Shown: positions 1 to 9,121, numbered from the stretch's first letter. The stretch is 32,597 nt of DNA from an uncultured Candidatus Saccharibacteria bacterium (GCA_946185175.1 CAMHIH010000001.1:1-32597), one strand, 5' to 3'. Made by a program: numbers and translations. The notes: generated by a model not told the origin, from the sequence alone.

Positions 1-2323
1 TAAAGGATATTAATTGGTACTTCGTTTTCTTGGAGCGCGTAGCATATTCCGAAGATGTCACCTTAGGATTCGCGCGCTTATCTATGGAATATGTCAATGA
101 AATATCGCCCGCTACGGTACCAGCAAGACCATAGACACGATTCACGTCGGTATAAAGCGAGGTCGTGTAGTTGTATGGCGTATAGACCGTGGCTGTTGCC
201 GTATTATTCCAAGAAGCGTTATGTGCGGGCACCGCACTACCACCCGACATCCAGAGATCCGTCCAAGTTAAGCGCTGGTAGAATGAAGTGCCTAAATGGC
301 TATTTGAGATAGTATAGTTCGAAGATGCAGGCGACTGTGTGGCTGCACTGTACGAATTACCCGCAAAAATACCTTTTCCGACGTTTGCGTACCCCTGCAA
401 AGACGAGTTATTCCAACTATGTGTATCAAGCCCACTCATATAGCCGCTTGTGGCATCGATGTCATAACTAATACCTATATTGCGGCCAAAGTATTGATTG
501 CTTAGCTCTGCCCCCTCGCACATCTCTTCCTTGAAAATTACCTTATCGTTCGGTTTTGTCCAGGCTTCAACGGTTGCATTATGGGAATTAAGGGTGAAGT
601 CGGATGGTTCAGTTGGCGACGAAATAGCCCAACTTGTTCCATTATTCTTTGTTACGCTGATTGAGCCGTAGTTTTTGCCAGATTCAACGCCATACTCAAT
701 ATTACCGGGACATTTGGCGTCTTTGCGACGAACCTTCACGCAGGCGCTCGTGTTATATTCCGTATTTCCATTCGTGGCGTCTACGATGCCGTCGTAATAA
801 AGCGTCTGACAAAAGGTTTTTGTCTCTCCTGGCAGTAGATTAACGGTGAATGATTCATCAGAATACGCAATTACAGTCTGAGAGTTACCCTTAGATAGAT
901 AATTCGTGTAAGTATTCGTGCGGGCCGTGCCTTTCGGTGTCGTGTCTACGCCGCGCGCATCTGCACCGGTAACCGCAGTATGATATTGAGTGCGAGCGGT
1001 ACCGCCAGCCTCATCTTTAATGGTGCTCGAGATATTCTCGCGCTTAATCACATGTTGGAAACTAATTGTAGCGGTCGATGTGGTGACCTCAACCGGAGTA
1101 ATACCATCATTAACCGTATCGCCGACTTTTCCAGTGACTGAGCCCGTGAACGTAGCGCGTTTACGAGAAATAGTTCTTGAGACTTCGGTTGTACTCTGAG
1201 TGCGTTTCGTTTGACCGTCCTCAAACACGACACTACTATCGTAAGTCATATACTGTTCGAAAGTTTTACTTTCTCCTGGCTCGAGTGTGCCCGTAATTGG
1301 ATCATTCTTCACTTCGGTAAAGGAACTGTTCGTAAGGCTCCATGCGCCAGAACCAGTAGTGCCTCCTCCCGTTACCGTGGTAGTCCAATTGCTGCCAGGA
1401 TTATAATCGGATGGTTCAGCACTTTTCTTTTTTAATTTATGACGGAAAGTAATACTATACGCGCCGCCATTTGATGAGAGGTCGCCATTGCTGCCCTCAA
1501 CCGTGCTAGTACCATCATATGTTGCGGTTTTCTTTGTCATATAATCACCGTAACAAAATGCGAAAATATCAGGAAAACCCTTGGAGCCAGACTGATTATA
1601 GGTTTTAGTGTCATATGTTGTACCATTTACATAGCTGTAGGCAATCTTGAAGTCCTCATATACATCAGCCTTAGTCCCAAACTTAGTGGCCTTATACATA
1701 TTATGCCAGGAGTTGCTATACCATTTATAGCGCCAATCGCCAGTAACACCGCCAGAAGGAATCTTATACGGCGCCCATTCGGGAACTCGCCCCCAGCTGA
1801 TGGTTTGCCAGTGCCCCCATTTATTCGCCGACGTCTCATATGAATGATACCAGTCGGTATAGCCTTTCAGGCCGTGATCAGGGCCACCACTACTGCCTTT
1901 TGCGCCCGGTTCCAGAAAGTAACTTTTATCCATCCAGCTTGCGCTAAGCCCCTGAGCATTAATACCCAAGTGCCAAAAACCAGCCTCGTCGCCTTCGGTG
2001 GTAGCACATGTGCCAGGAATTGTTACTGAGCCACCTCCAATAACGTCATTGAATGAAAAGCTTTTGCCCTTAGAACTTTCGCCACCAACGTATTTATAAA
2101 AGATCCAAGAAACGCCAGCACAGTCTTCACGGTAAGCGTAGTCCGACCCGTAGCATTCCCCACTCCTCTCATCGTCGCCACCACCGCCGCCGCCGACGCC
2201 GCCAGAACTAATCCAGCCGTAAGATTCTGCAAATACAATTTGCGGGGTAATTGCAAAAAGCAAAGCAATAACCGCAATCATAATAATAGCTTTAGTAGAA
2301 AACATTTTTCGCACATTATTCAT
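1..2323 (-). CDS. Large secreted repeat-containing surface protein (3' end outside window)
   Basis: An uninterrupted minus-strand frame runs from an ATG at 2323 to the left edge, 774 codons without a stop, so the C-terminus is missing. The protein starts with a basic stretch and a hydrophobic signal peptide (about residues 10-30, ending around VFAES), then a Gly-rich linker and a Cys-containing N-terminal domain. Two copies of a roughly 110-120 residue module follow (about residues 285-397 and 417-537). Both begin with an FxH(K/V) motif, carry LxPGExKTFxQ and end near RKxA. Ser, Thr, Gly and Asn dominate the rest. The start codon overlaps the last 8 nt of the upstream gene, which suggests translational coupling. 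I do not recognise the family. An extracellular adhesin-like or host-contact role is inference from the signal peptide, repeats and composition. Confidence 0.8.
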   Translation of the reverse strand, partial: MNNVRKMFSTKAIIMIAVIALLFAITPQIVFAESYGWISSGGVGGGGGGDDERSGECYGSDYAYREDCAGVSWIFYKYVGGESSKGKSFSFNDVIGGGSVTIPGTCATTEGDEAGFWHLGINAQGLSASWMDKSYFLEPGAKGSSGGPDHGLKGYTDWYHSYETSANKWGHWQTISWGRVPEWAPYKIPSGGVTGDWRYKWYSNSWHNMYKATKFGTKADVYEDFKIAYSYVNGTTYDTKTYNQSGSKGFPDIFAFCYGDYMTKKTATYDGTSTVEGSNGDLSSNGGAYSITFRHKLKKKSAEPSDYNPGSNWTTTVTGGGTTGSGAWSLTNSSFTEVKNDPITGTLEPGESKTFEQYMTYDSSVVFEDGQTKRTQSTTEVSRTISRKRATFTGSVTGKVGDTVNDGITPVEVTTSTATISFQHVIKRENISSTIKDEAGGTARTQYHTAVTGADARGVDTTPKGTARTNTYTNYLSKGNSQTVIAYSDESFTVNLLPGETKTFCQTLYYDGIVDATNGNTEYNTSACVKVRRKDAKCPGNIEYGVESGKNYGSISVTKNNGTSWAISSPTEPSDFTLNSHNATVEAWTKPNDKVIFKEEMCEGAELSNQYFGRNIGISYDIDATSGYMSGLDTHSWNNSSLQGYANVGKGIFAGNSYSAATQSPASSNYTISNSHLGTSFYQRLTWTDLWMSGGSAVPAHNASWNNTATATVYTPYNYTTSLYTDVNRVYGLAGTVAGDISLTYSIDKRANPKVTSSEYATRSKKTKYQLISF

Positions 2324-3296
2324 CGCTTCGTCCCTCATTTGGTGTTGCGCCGCCATCGTCAATATGAATAATCACATCGCGATTCGCGCTGTGCTCAATT
2401 GATTTAGCCTCATAATAATTAAACTCATCCGTATCTTTTCCATAAAATGAGCTAATGGCGCTGTAATAATCTACGAGTGCGGCTTCCGAACAATTGCTCA
2501 AAAATTCTTCTTCATATTTAAGCATGCTATCGGTAGCTAAACTAGAATTACCTTCAACTTCGTAAACTAGGCGACCATACTGAATGGACAAATATAACTT
2601 TTCGTCACTATTAGCATTGTCCATTTTTTCTTCTATTAAGCCTTTCGCCTCGCTATATGACGCCTCATCTCGGCCACCTTCATCAAGAATACGGTCGGCT
2701 TCGTCCTTTGTCTCCTGCGAAGACTCATAGTCTTGTTGTCTTTCACTATGAGATTTTTGCTCTTTCTTAACTTCAATTGCCGGCGCAATAACATCACGCC
2801 ATAAAAGTGGTCCACCAATTGCCAAAACAAAAACAAATACGGCAACCAAAATAGTGACAATTTTCTTTTTTCCGACCCAGAATGTATCGGCAATCTTCTT
2901 TCGACGCGCTTGATGTCTAACGCTACTCTTGGCTTTTTGTTCAGTGCGCGCGGTTTGCCTTTTTAGCTCTTCTTCTTTGTGAATTAGTTCAGCCTTCTGT
3001 TTTTCCATGTCGCGGATAAGCGCTTTTTTGCGCTCTTCGGCGCCTTCAACCTTCACAAAAAGCATACCGGTATCGGCCTCTTTGATATCCTTAGCGCGAA
3101 ATTTAATATCTTTTTCGTCAATAGGAATACCATCTATGACGACAGTCTCTTTCGCCTTACGCCGCGCTTCCTCTTCGGAAAGTTGCGGCTCCGCCACGAC
3201 CTCGTCGGCCGCGCTCTTAATATTTGGCGAGTTAAATTTCTTTTTCGCCACCTCTTTATTTTCACCACCCGTAGGTTTTGCGTCATTTGCGCTCAT
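2316..3296 (-). CDS. Membrane-anchored coiled-coil protein, unknown function
   Basis: A 326-residue protein. The N-terminal 80 residues are charged and probably partly disordered, residues about 83-135 are Lys/Glu/Gln-rich and coiled-coil-like, one transmembrane helix lies at about 146-166, and the C-terminal 160 residues are acidic, helical and possibly TPR-like. With no signal peptide and a Lys/Arg-rich region before the helix, the N-terminus is probably cytoplasmic and the C-terminal domain outside. It lies directly upstream of, and overlaps by 8 nt, the large secreted repeat protein, so the two are probably an operon and this could be its anchor or export partner (inference). The ATG sits exactly 6 nt after the extended -10 TGCTAAAAT, so the mRNA should be leaderless. 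No family recognised. Confidence 0.8.
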   Translation of the reverse strand: MSANDAKPTGGENKEVAKKKFNSPNIKSAADEVVAEPQLSEEEARRKAKETVVIDGIPIDEKDIKFRAKDIKEADTGMLFVKVEGAEERKKALIRDMEKQKAELIHKEEELKRQTARTEQKAKSSVRHQARRKKIADTFWVGKKKIVTILVAVFVFVLAIGGPLLWRDVIAPAIEVKKEQKSHSERQQDYESSQETKDEADRILDEGGRDEASYSEAKGLIEEKMDNANSDEKLYLSIQYGRLVYEVEGNSSLATDSMLKYEEEFLSNCSEAALVDYYSAISSFYGKDTDEFNYYEAKSIEHSANRDVIIHIDDGGATPNEGRSDE

Positions 3297-3311
3297 ATCA
3301 TTATTTTAGCA
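3297..3311 (-). promoter_or_regulatory. Extended -10 promoter, leaderless start of the coiled-coil gene
   Basis: Read on the minus strand, TGCTAAAAT is followed by AATGAT and then the ATG. The last T of the -10 falls 7 nt before the A of the start codon, which places the expected transcription start on that A. No Shine-Dalgarno sequence is present. Confidence 0.7.
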
Positions 3312-3343
3312 TAAGCAGCAAGACTGTTTAGATAAAAAATGGG

Positions 3344-4861
3344 TTATTTTGCGTATTCAATTGCGCGGGTTTCGCGAATCACATTGACCTTGATGACACC
3401 AGGATATTGCATTGTGGCTTCAATCTTATCGGCAATATCGCGCGCCAATTTCAATGCTGAAAGATCATCAATTTGTTTTGGCTCAACGATTACACGGATT
3501 TCGCGTCCGGCAGAAATTGCGTATGCCTTGTCGATGCCAGGGAAACTGGTCGCCACGTTTTCGAGCGCTTTCATGCGCTCAGCAAAGTTTTCAGCAGAAA
3601 CGTTGCGGGCGCCTGGACGAGCAGCGGAAATCGCATCAACAATTTTCACGATAATTGCTTCCGGCGTAGTAGGCTCAACATCGTCATGATGTGCGGCTAT
3701 AGCGTGGACAACTTGATCCTCCATGCCATATTTTTTAGCTAGCTCAGCACCAATCTCGGCATGTTTACCTTCGATTTTGTGAGTTACGGCTTTGCCCATA
3801 TCGTGAAGCAAAGTGGCGGTCTTAGCAACACGCACATCGGCACCAATTTCTTCGGCGATCATGCCGGCAATATGAGCCATTTCAATGGAATGCAACAATA
3901 CGTTTTGACCATAGCTAGTGCGGAACTTTAGTTCACCGAGCAGGTGCAAAATTTCGCTAGGAATACCAACGACGCCCACTTCGCGCGCGGCATCTTCGCC
4001 GGCGCGAACAACTTCTTTTTCAATTTCGCGTTCGGCTTTTGCCACGGCATCTTCAATACTGGATGGATTAATGCGACCATCTTTCATAAGGCGCTCAAGC
4101 GCATAACGAGCAACTTGGCGACGGATCGGGTCGAAGCTACTGAGAACAACCATGCCAGGCGTGTCGTCAACTAGTACATCCACGCCAGTAGCATGTTGGA
4201 GAGCCTGGATATTGCGCCCTTCTTTGCCAATGATGCGACCCTTCATGTCGTCATCTGGTAATTTTAGGCTCGTCACCGTACGGTCGGCAGTCACCTCGGA
4301 CGACATGCGCTCCATGGCAGTTAACAGCATCGCCTCGGCGGTTTCATCGATATGATCGTTGTAGGCTTTTTGTTCTTTTACGATTAGTCCCTTCAAGTCT
4401 TCGCGGATATCCTTTTCAGTCATTGCCATTAGCTTCTCTTTGGCGTCAGCCTTAGTTAGGCCAGCAATCTTTTCGAGCTTTTCCTGCGCTTTTGTGCGGA
4501 TACCGCGAATTTCGTCTTTAAGTTCCTCGATCTCAGTTTCTTGTTTGCGCAAATTTTCTGAGCGCTTGTCTATTTGATCGAGCTTCTTATCGAGTGTCAG
4601 TTCGCGCTCAATTAAACGATCCTCGTTCTTTTTCCATTCTTTGCGGCGTTCGTTTTCTTCTTTTTGCGCACGCGATTGAGTATCGGAAGCCTCTTTCTTT
4701 GCGCTCAAAACAATTTCCGACGCTTCGTGTTTTGCTTTACGAATTAACTCGTCGGCTTTATCTTTACCGCCATTTTCATTGCGCTTGTTATAAGCATAAA
4801 AACCACCAACGCCAGCTCCGGCGCCAAGCACCAAGGCGATTACAATTGGAATAAAATCCAT
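3344..4861 (-). CDS. rny: Ribonuclease Y
   Basis: RNase Y is the membrane-bound endoribonuclease that starts mRNA decay in many bacteria lacking RNase E. The 505 residues show the full architecture: an N-terminal transmembrane helix (residues 5-23), a long charged coiled coil (about 30-190), a KH domain with the GxxG loop GRIIGKEGRN (208-217), and an HD phosphohydrolase domain with the catalytic HD pair at 353-354 and upstream His324. The length is typical. The start is supported by a GAAGGGAG ribosome binding site. It lies downstream of tsaE-tsaB in the same direction with 107 nt between, where a separate extended -10 (TGTTATACT, 4954-4962) would give a leader of about 86 nt. No defects seen. 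Confidence 0.97.
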   Translation of the reverse strand: MDFIPIVIALVLGAGAGVGGFYAYNKRNENGGKDKADELIRKAKHEASEIVLSAKKEASDTQSRAQKEENERRKEWKKNEDRLIERELTLDKKLDQIDKRSENLRKQETEIEELKDEIRGIRTKAQEKLEKIAGLTKADAKEKLMAMTEKDIREDLKGLIVKEQKAYNDHIDETAEAMLLTAMERMSSEVTADRTVTSLKLPDDDMKGRIIGKEGRNIQALQHATGVDVLVDDTPGMVVLSSFDPIRRQVARYALERLMKDGRINPSSIEDAVAKAEREIEKEVVRAGEDAAREVGVVGIPSEILHLLGELKFRTSYGQNVLLHSIEMAHIAGMIAEEIGADVRVAKTATLLHDMGKAVTHKIEGKHAEIGAELAKKYGMEDQVVHAIAAHHDDVEPTTPEAIIVKIVDAISAARPGARNVSAENFAERMKALENVATSFPGIDKAYAISAGREIRVIVEPKQIDDLSALKLARDIADKIEATMQYPGVIKVNVIRETRAIEYAK

Positions 4862-4953
4862 CTCCCTTCTTTCCTATGCACAAAACTCAAATTATCAAGA
4901 AAAGGTGCATATCAATCATTAAAATCAGTAAAAATTTAAATCCCCCTGAGTAT

Positions 4954-4962
4954 AGTATAACA
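4954..4962 (-). promoter_or_regulatory. Predicted rny promoter (-10)
   Basis: The minus-strand motif TGTTATACT is an extended -10. The expected start is near 4947, giving an 86-nt AT-rich 5' leader before the Shine-Dalgarno-led rny. This contrasts with the leaderless promoters around it. Confidence 0.5.
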
Positions 4963-4968
4963 GAAGGA

Positions 4969-5301
4969 TTATTTTTTCGGTGGCGTAATATTTGCTTCGC
5001 GGCCATATTCTGGTATAACCAGCTCAAGTCTTTCGCCCCTTTGGTTATAAATTGGGATTTTTAGTTGGTCACCAAGGGCGTTTATGACCGTCGCGCCTAT
5101 TCTAAGCCCGGTAAAACTACCTGGACCAACAAAATAATGAAGTTCAGTTAAATCATGCCAATCGGCTTGGTTCTCAACTAGTTTTTCATGAATAAACTTA
5201 TGTAAGTCACGCGCTAACGTACGGCCAGACTCCCACTCATAGTGTTTATCGTCCAGCTCTAGGATAGTTTTTGGTGATGAGCAATCTAGATATAATTTCA
5301 T
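4969..5301 (-). CDS. tsaB: TsaB (YeaZ-like), short form; t6A tRNA modification
   Basis: TsaB is the scaffold partner of TsaD in making threonylcarbamoyl-adenosine (t6A) at position 37 of ANN-decoding tRNAs. The protein keeps the N-terminal ASKHA-type half, including the family signature GPGSFTGLRIG at about residues 59-69. It is only 110 residues, against roughly 220-230 in model bacteria, and stops soon after this motif, so the second lobe is missing. The frame ends in TAA with no decayed remainder, so this looks like a reduced but maintained protein rather than a broken gene. Its ATG overlaps the TGA of tsaE by 4 nt (ATGA), so translation is probably coupled. A tsaD gene is not in the window. 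Confidence 0.85.
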   Translation of the reverse strand: MKLYLDCSSPKTILELDDKHYEWESGRTLARDLHKFIHEKLVENQADWHDLTELHYFVGPGSFTGLRIGATVINALGDQLKIPIYNQRGERLELVIPEYGREANITPPKK

Positions 5302-5702
5302 TTTTCAACTATTTCCCGTGTGTTTTCGTCGATATACTTTATTTCAATGATTTTGCGCTCTTCTGGCAAAATTCCCCTAATACTCTCGCCCCACTCAACA
5401 ACTGTAATTGTATTGCCATCCGTAATAGACTCATTTAGATCTTCCGACATTAAACCAGGTTCGTCCAGGCGATAAAAATCATAATGAGCTAAAATACATT
5501 TTTCACCCTGATAGAGTTTTGAGATAGTAAAAGATGGTGAAGTCACGGTTGATTTGACGCCCAGCCCCTTCGCTAAACCGCGCGTAAAAGTGGTTTTACC
5601 GGCACCAACATCGCCGAGCAACTCAATCACGATTGGAGCATGCAAAGATTCAGCAAATCGCTCGCCATATTCAATCATCTGTTGCTCCGACTTCACTAAC
5701 AT
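5298..5702 (-). CDS. tsaE: TsaE, ATPase of the t6A tRNA modification complex
   Basis: TsaE is the P-loop ATPase that drives the TsaB-TsaD-TsaE cycle for t6A37. The 134-residue protein has the Walker A loop GDVGAGKTT (residues 30-38), the TSPSFT motif, and the HYDFYRL segment characteristic of the family. The length is normal. It is followed by tsaB with a 4-nt overlap. The ATG lies exactly 6 nt after TGGTAAAAT, so it is predicted to be leaderless. That promoter lies inside the last codons of the comEC frame, which ends 7 nt into tsaE. Confidence 0.95.
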   Translation of the reverse strand: MLVKSEQQMIEYGERFAESLHAPIVIELLGDVGAGKTTFTRGLAKGLGVKSTVTSPSFTISKLYQGEKCILAHYDFYRLDEPGLMSEDLNESITDGNTITVVEWGESIRGILPEERKIIEIKYIDENTREIVEK

Positions 5703-7189
5703 AAAAATATTTTACCATAATCTTGAGTTTTTTCCAGGCCGTAGCGCGGACGATAATCATACCTGGTGCGCCATTTAAGCAACAATCATATGCCAACAAT
5801 TGGAACATACAAAAATAAATAAAGCCCCTGATTATTCTCTATCTGGAGTGTCGCCCACGGTATCTGCGCCGCATGGTTGATAACCGATATCTGCAATTGG
5901 AGAATTTTATCTAAGCACATTACGATTGGCGCGAAATTGCAACCAATAGCAAGAAATAACGCCAGCGCCATCGTTGGTGCAATTAATGGCGTAATTATTA
6001 AATTCGACAAAATGCCCAGTAATGAGATTGAGCCGAAATTATATATACTTAAAGGCAAACAGCTCAGCTGCGCCGAAATCGACACGAGCACCATGGTTGC
6101 AATATAGCCCGGACGATGATTTGGATAAAAATACTTCTCTAGGGGCGGAAGCAACAATAAAATGCCTGCATATGAAGCGAATGATAATTGCCAACCAAGA
6201 CTCAAAAACTTCTCCGGGAATAACCCAGCGCTCAGCGCCGCCACATATGCCAATAGGCGGACGGGATGCATCCGCCGACCAAAGTATCAGAGCATTAGAC
6301 TACAGCAAGTAGCTAGACTGGCACGCAACAAACTGGCACTAAAACCCGACAGCAAAACGAAGCAACCAATTAAAAGCATTGATCCAACTACAATCGCAAA
6401 ACGCGAAACGAGCTTAAGATACTTTTTCGCAAATTTCGTGATTATGGAAAGCGCAAATCCAGATGCAACCACCACATGCGCTAGGCCCGCCGCCCGCAAA
6501 GCCTGAGTCAATTCTTCGGGCATGCCGCTCTTTTCGCCCAATAAAAAACCTAAAGCCAGTGCTGCTCGGTCAGGGTCGGTGATTTGCTCGCGCAAATTAC
6601 TTGATAACGCCTGCCGCATGTTAAGAAATAAATCTGGCGGGCTAGGCTTGCTGATAGATATGATTTCTGGATGTCAAAGGTATAAATCATAATAACCAAA
6701 ACCATCCAAGGCTTTGCCTTTCAGGGTAAGCTTATCCGACTTTTCGAACCGCTCTGCAGTATCGCCCAACTTAACGTATACTTGACTATTTTGCATTTTT
6801 GTGCTATAATTAAGATATACGTGGTCAAGCGAAAAGCTGACCTCTTTTTCTTGGATTTTGGGATCATTCGCGACAATGCCAGTTATCGTAATAGTCTGTT
6901 CAGCGAATGATTGTACATAGTTACGTGAAGCGACTATGCCAGACATTGACATTAAACCAAACAATGCGCCCGCAAGGCCAGAAAAAAATATTCGTCCATA
7001 CCTAGAAACAAAAAACGATAAAGCCAAAAGACAAGTTGCGATTATTCATATTGCCCAATACGATAAGAAGTCCCCATTTAGGACGCTTGTCATTACCGAG
7101 CTAGCAGTAAAGGTTAATGCGAAAGTTAATGGAATGGCTGATGAATGTATTCTTTGCCGCATACCAATAAAATATCGCCAATTATTCAT
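5696..7189 (-). pseudogene. comEC: comEC/rec2 DNA-uptake channel interrupted by four in-frame UGA codons
   Basis: ComEC forms the inner-membrane channel for single-stranded DNA during natural transformation. One minus-strand frame of 497 codons (ATG 7189 to TAG 5696-5698) holds an N-terminal DUF4131-like region, the membrane competence domain (around VASGFAL, YFGRRMHP and LGWQLSF) and a basic C-terminus. It has no metallo-beta-lactamase domain. It is cut by UGA at codons 48 (7046-7048), 172 (6674-6676), 301 (6287-6289) and 468 (5786-5788). No UAA, UAG or frameshift occurs and homology-like sequence resumes after each UGA. At least three of the sites suit Trp (for example LML-x-YFGRR), while five other Trp codons in the gene are TGG. 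The frame ends neatly over the start of tsaE, as in an intact operon. A recently inactivated gene is the default reading; UGA readthrough is the alternative. Alternative start GTG at 7201. Confidence 0.8.
5703..5717 (-). promoter_or_regulatory. Extended -10 promoter, leaderless start of tsaE
   Basis: On the minus strand, TGGTAAAAT, then ATTTTT, then ATG. The spacing puts the predicted +1 on the A of the start codon. The element is embedded in the 3' end of the upstream comEC frame. Confidence 0.75.
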
Positions 7190-7232
7190 TTCAAAAAGCA
7201 CAAGCGTGAACCATTTCTAACCGAGGTCTCAT

Positions 7233-7246
7233 GCTATAATTTAATG
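7233..7246 (+). promoter_or_regulatory. Extended -10 promoter, leaderless GTG start
   Basis: TGCTATAAT (7232-7240) is followed by TTAATG and then GTG at 7247. The 6-nt spacing puts +1 on the G of GTG, so the ATG at 7244 would lie upstream of the transcript and GTG would be the true start. Confidence 0.65.
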
Positions 7247-9121
7247 GTGAAAAAAATTAAACCTTTTATTAGTAAAAATATCGTACGAGTGCTCTTTTAT
7301 GCGGCTGTCGCGATTTTGCTGACCATTTTCTTGGAATATCGTTATTACATCCATAACTGGGAATATACATGGCGCTTCGTGTTCGGCAGTCCGTTAGCAT
7401 TTTTGTTTAACGCATATTTAATGATGCTTGGCGTTTTTGCGGCGTGGGCTATCTTTCGTCGACCAGGCACCGTGATTGGGGCAATGTGGACTTTTATCAC
7501 GATATTAACCTATATACATATTAATAAATACAATTCACGCGGCACGCCAGTTTTGCCAGAAGATTTTCAGCTCGCGAGCCAGGCATCGTCGCTCTCAAAA
7601 TTCGTCAGCGTTAGCTCAATTGCCCGTTTGGTTGTTGCGATTTTGCTGTTCTGGGTCTTGATGTATTTTTTGAATCGCTTTCTAAAACAGCGTTCAGAAA
7701 TAATTTACGGCAAGGAAGCCATAGAAAAGTCTTGGTTCCGACGCCATATTATCACTGAACGTTTCGCTGTATTACTGATTTCTGTATTGCTGATGATTGT
7801 ATGCACTGACTTCGTGCGACACAACGATGGCCAACGCTATACGGATACTTTCCTTGGCACGACCCTGATTGCCTGGAACCAGAATCGCAATTATAGCGAC
7901 AATGGTTTTATTTTAGGCTTTTTGTATAACTTGCAAAAATTACAACTCGATGAGCCAAATGATTACAGTGTCGAAGAGATAAAAGAAATAAAGGCCCATT
8001 ATACCGCAATTGCCGAACAGGCAAATACCGACCGCATAGATATGGCGGACGAAAATGTCAGCTTCGTGGTGATTCTAAACGAGTCGTTCTTTGACCCTAG
8101 CGTTGAATTCCAGGGACTGAAATTCGAGGATTACTATCACCATGAGGGTGGCGACGTAACGCCAGTTCTACACGAACTACAGAAAAAATATCCGAGCGGC
8201 AAGATGTATAGTCTCGATTATGGTGGCGGTACAGCCAATATTGAGTTTGAATCACTAACAGGCTTGACGAACTATTGGGTTAACACGGTGCCTTATACTG
8301 CCCTGATTCCGAAAGCTGGAGAAATCCCGTCAATAGCATCAATGTTAACCGCGAAGGACTACGTTTCTACCGCCATCCACCCATACAATAACGGCATGTA
8401 TAAGCGCAACATTGCATTAGCTAACGAAGGTTTCCATAGCTTCATTAGCGACACAGAGATGAAACACAAAGAACATGATGGCAAGTCCGAATATATTAAC
8501 GACCGCTCAGCCTATCAAGAAACTTATGACATTCTAGATTCGACAGACAAGAACCAAGTCCTAGCATTAATCACGATGCAAAATCATACACCATACAATG
8601 CCGATACTTATGAAGAGTTGAATTTTACGATAACTAACGACGATCTCAGCGACGAGCGAAAATCGCAAATCGCGACTTACTACCAAAGCCTCCATACCTC
8701 CGACCAATATTTAGGAGAGTTTATCGACAAGCTCGAGGGATTAGACAAAAAGGTTGTAGTGTTATTTTATGGCGACCATGCGGCGGGTCTATTTGATATT
8801 ACAAACGATAGCAAAAGAAACGCCGAACGCGATTTATCTCGCGTAACGCCATACTTTATTTACGCCAACTTCGACTACAAATATACCAGTTTGCACTTGC
8901 CGACCACTACGCCAAACTGCATGGTCAATACTGCGCTTAATGTTTTTAATTTCCAAAAGGACGAACTATATTATCTACTCGATGACGTCTGCAAAGAGGA
9001 ACCGATTCTGGCCTCAACCTACTTGGAAGACAAAGCGCTTTCCGATTCGAAAGTGCTCGAAAACTATAAGCTCGTAACCTACGACATTTTAAGTGGCAAG
9101 AAAAACTGGATGAGCAATTAG
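7247..9121 (+). CDS. LTA-synthase-like membrane enzyme (alkaline phosphatase/sulfatase superfamily)
   Basis: These proteins transfer or hydrolyse phosphoglycerol-type groups on polymers or lipids outside the membrane, as LtaS does in lipoteichoic acid synthesis. The 624-residue protein has about five transmembrane helices in the first 220 residues, then an extracellular catalytic domain. Its nucleophile motif GGGTANIEFE has Thr329 as the predicted catalytic residue. Further metal-ligand motifs are VILNESFFDPS near the start of the domain and YGDHAAG near its end. Length and architecture match full LTA synthases. The substrate cannot be told from sequence; glycerol-phosphate polymer synthesis or modification of a surface glycopolymer is inference. 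It is monocistronic, divergent from comEC (57 nt apart) and convergent with metG. GTG start chosen from promoter spacing; ATG at 7244 is the alternative. Confidence 0.88.
   Translation: MKKIKPFISKNIVRVLFYAAVAILLTIFLEYRYYIHNWEYTWRFVFGSPLAFLFNAYLMMLGVFAAWAIFRRPGTVIGAMWTFITILTYIHINKYNSRGTPVLPEDFQLASQASSLSKFVSVSSIARLVVAILLFWVLMYFLNRFLKQRSEIIYGKEAIEKSWFRRHIITERFAVLLISVLLMIVCTDFVRHNDGQRYTDTFLGTTLIAWNQNRNYSDNGFILGFLYNLQKLQLDEPNDYSVEEIKEIKAHYTAIAEQANTDRIDMADENVSFVVILNESFFDPSVEFQGLKFEDYYHHEGGDVTPVLHELQKKYPSGKMYSLDYGGGTANIEFESLTGLTNYWVNTVPYTALIPKAGEIPSIASMLTAKDYVSTAIHPYNNGMYKRNIALANEGFHSFISDTEMKHKEHDGKSEYINDRSAYQETYDILDSTDKNQVLALITMQNHTPYNADTYEELNFTITNDDLSDERKSQIATYYQSLHTSDQYLGEFIDKLEGLDKKVVVLFYGDHAAGLFDITNDSKRNAERDLSRVTPYFIYANFDYKYTSLHLPTTTPNCMVNTALNVFNFQKDELYYLLDDVCKEEPILASTYLEDKALSDSKVLENYKLVTYDILSGKKNWMSN

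Noticed and set aside
5696..7189. Genome-wide reassignment of UGA (as in SR1/Gracilibacteria or mycoplasmas) to explain the comEC stops
   Set aside because: UGA ends tsaE, the PRC-barrel gene, the SpoU gene and the GntR gene at sensible places, and all other Trp and Gly codons are standard. Only a gene-specific event remains possible.
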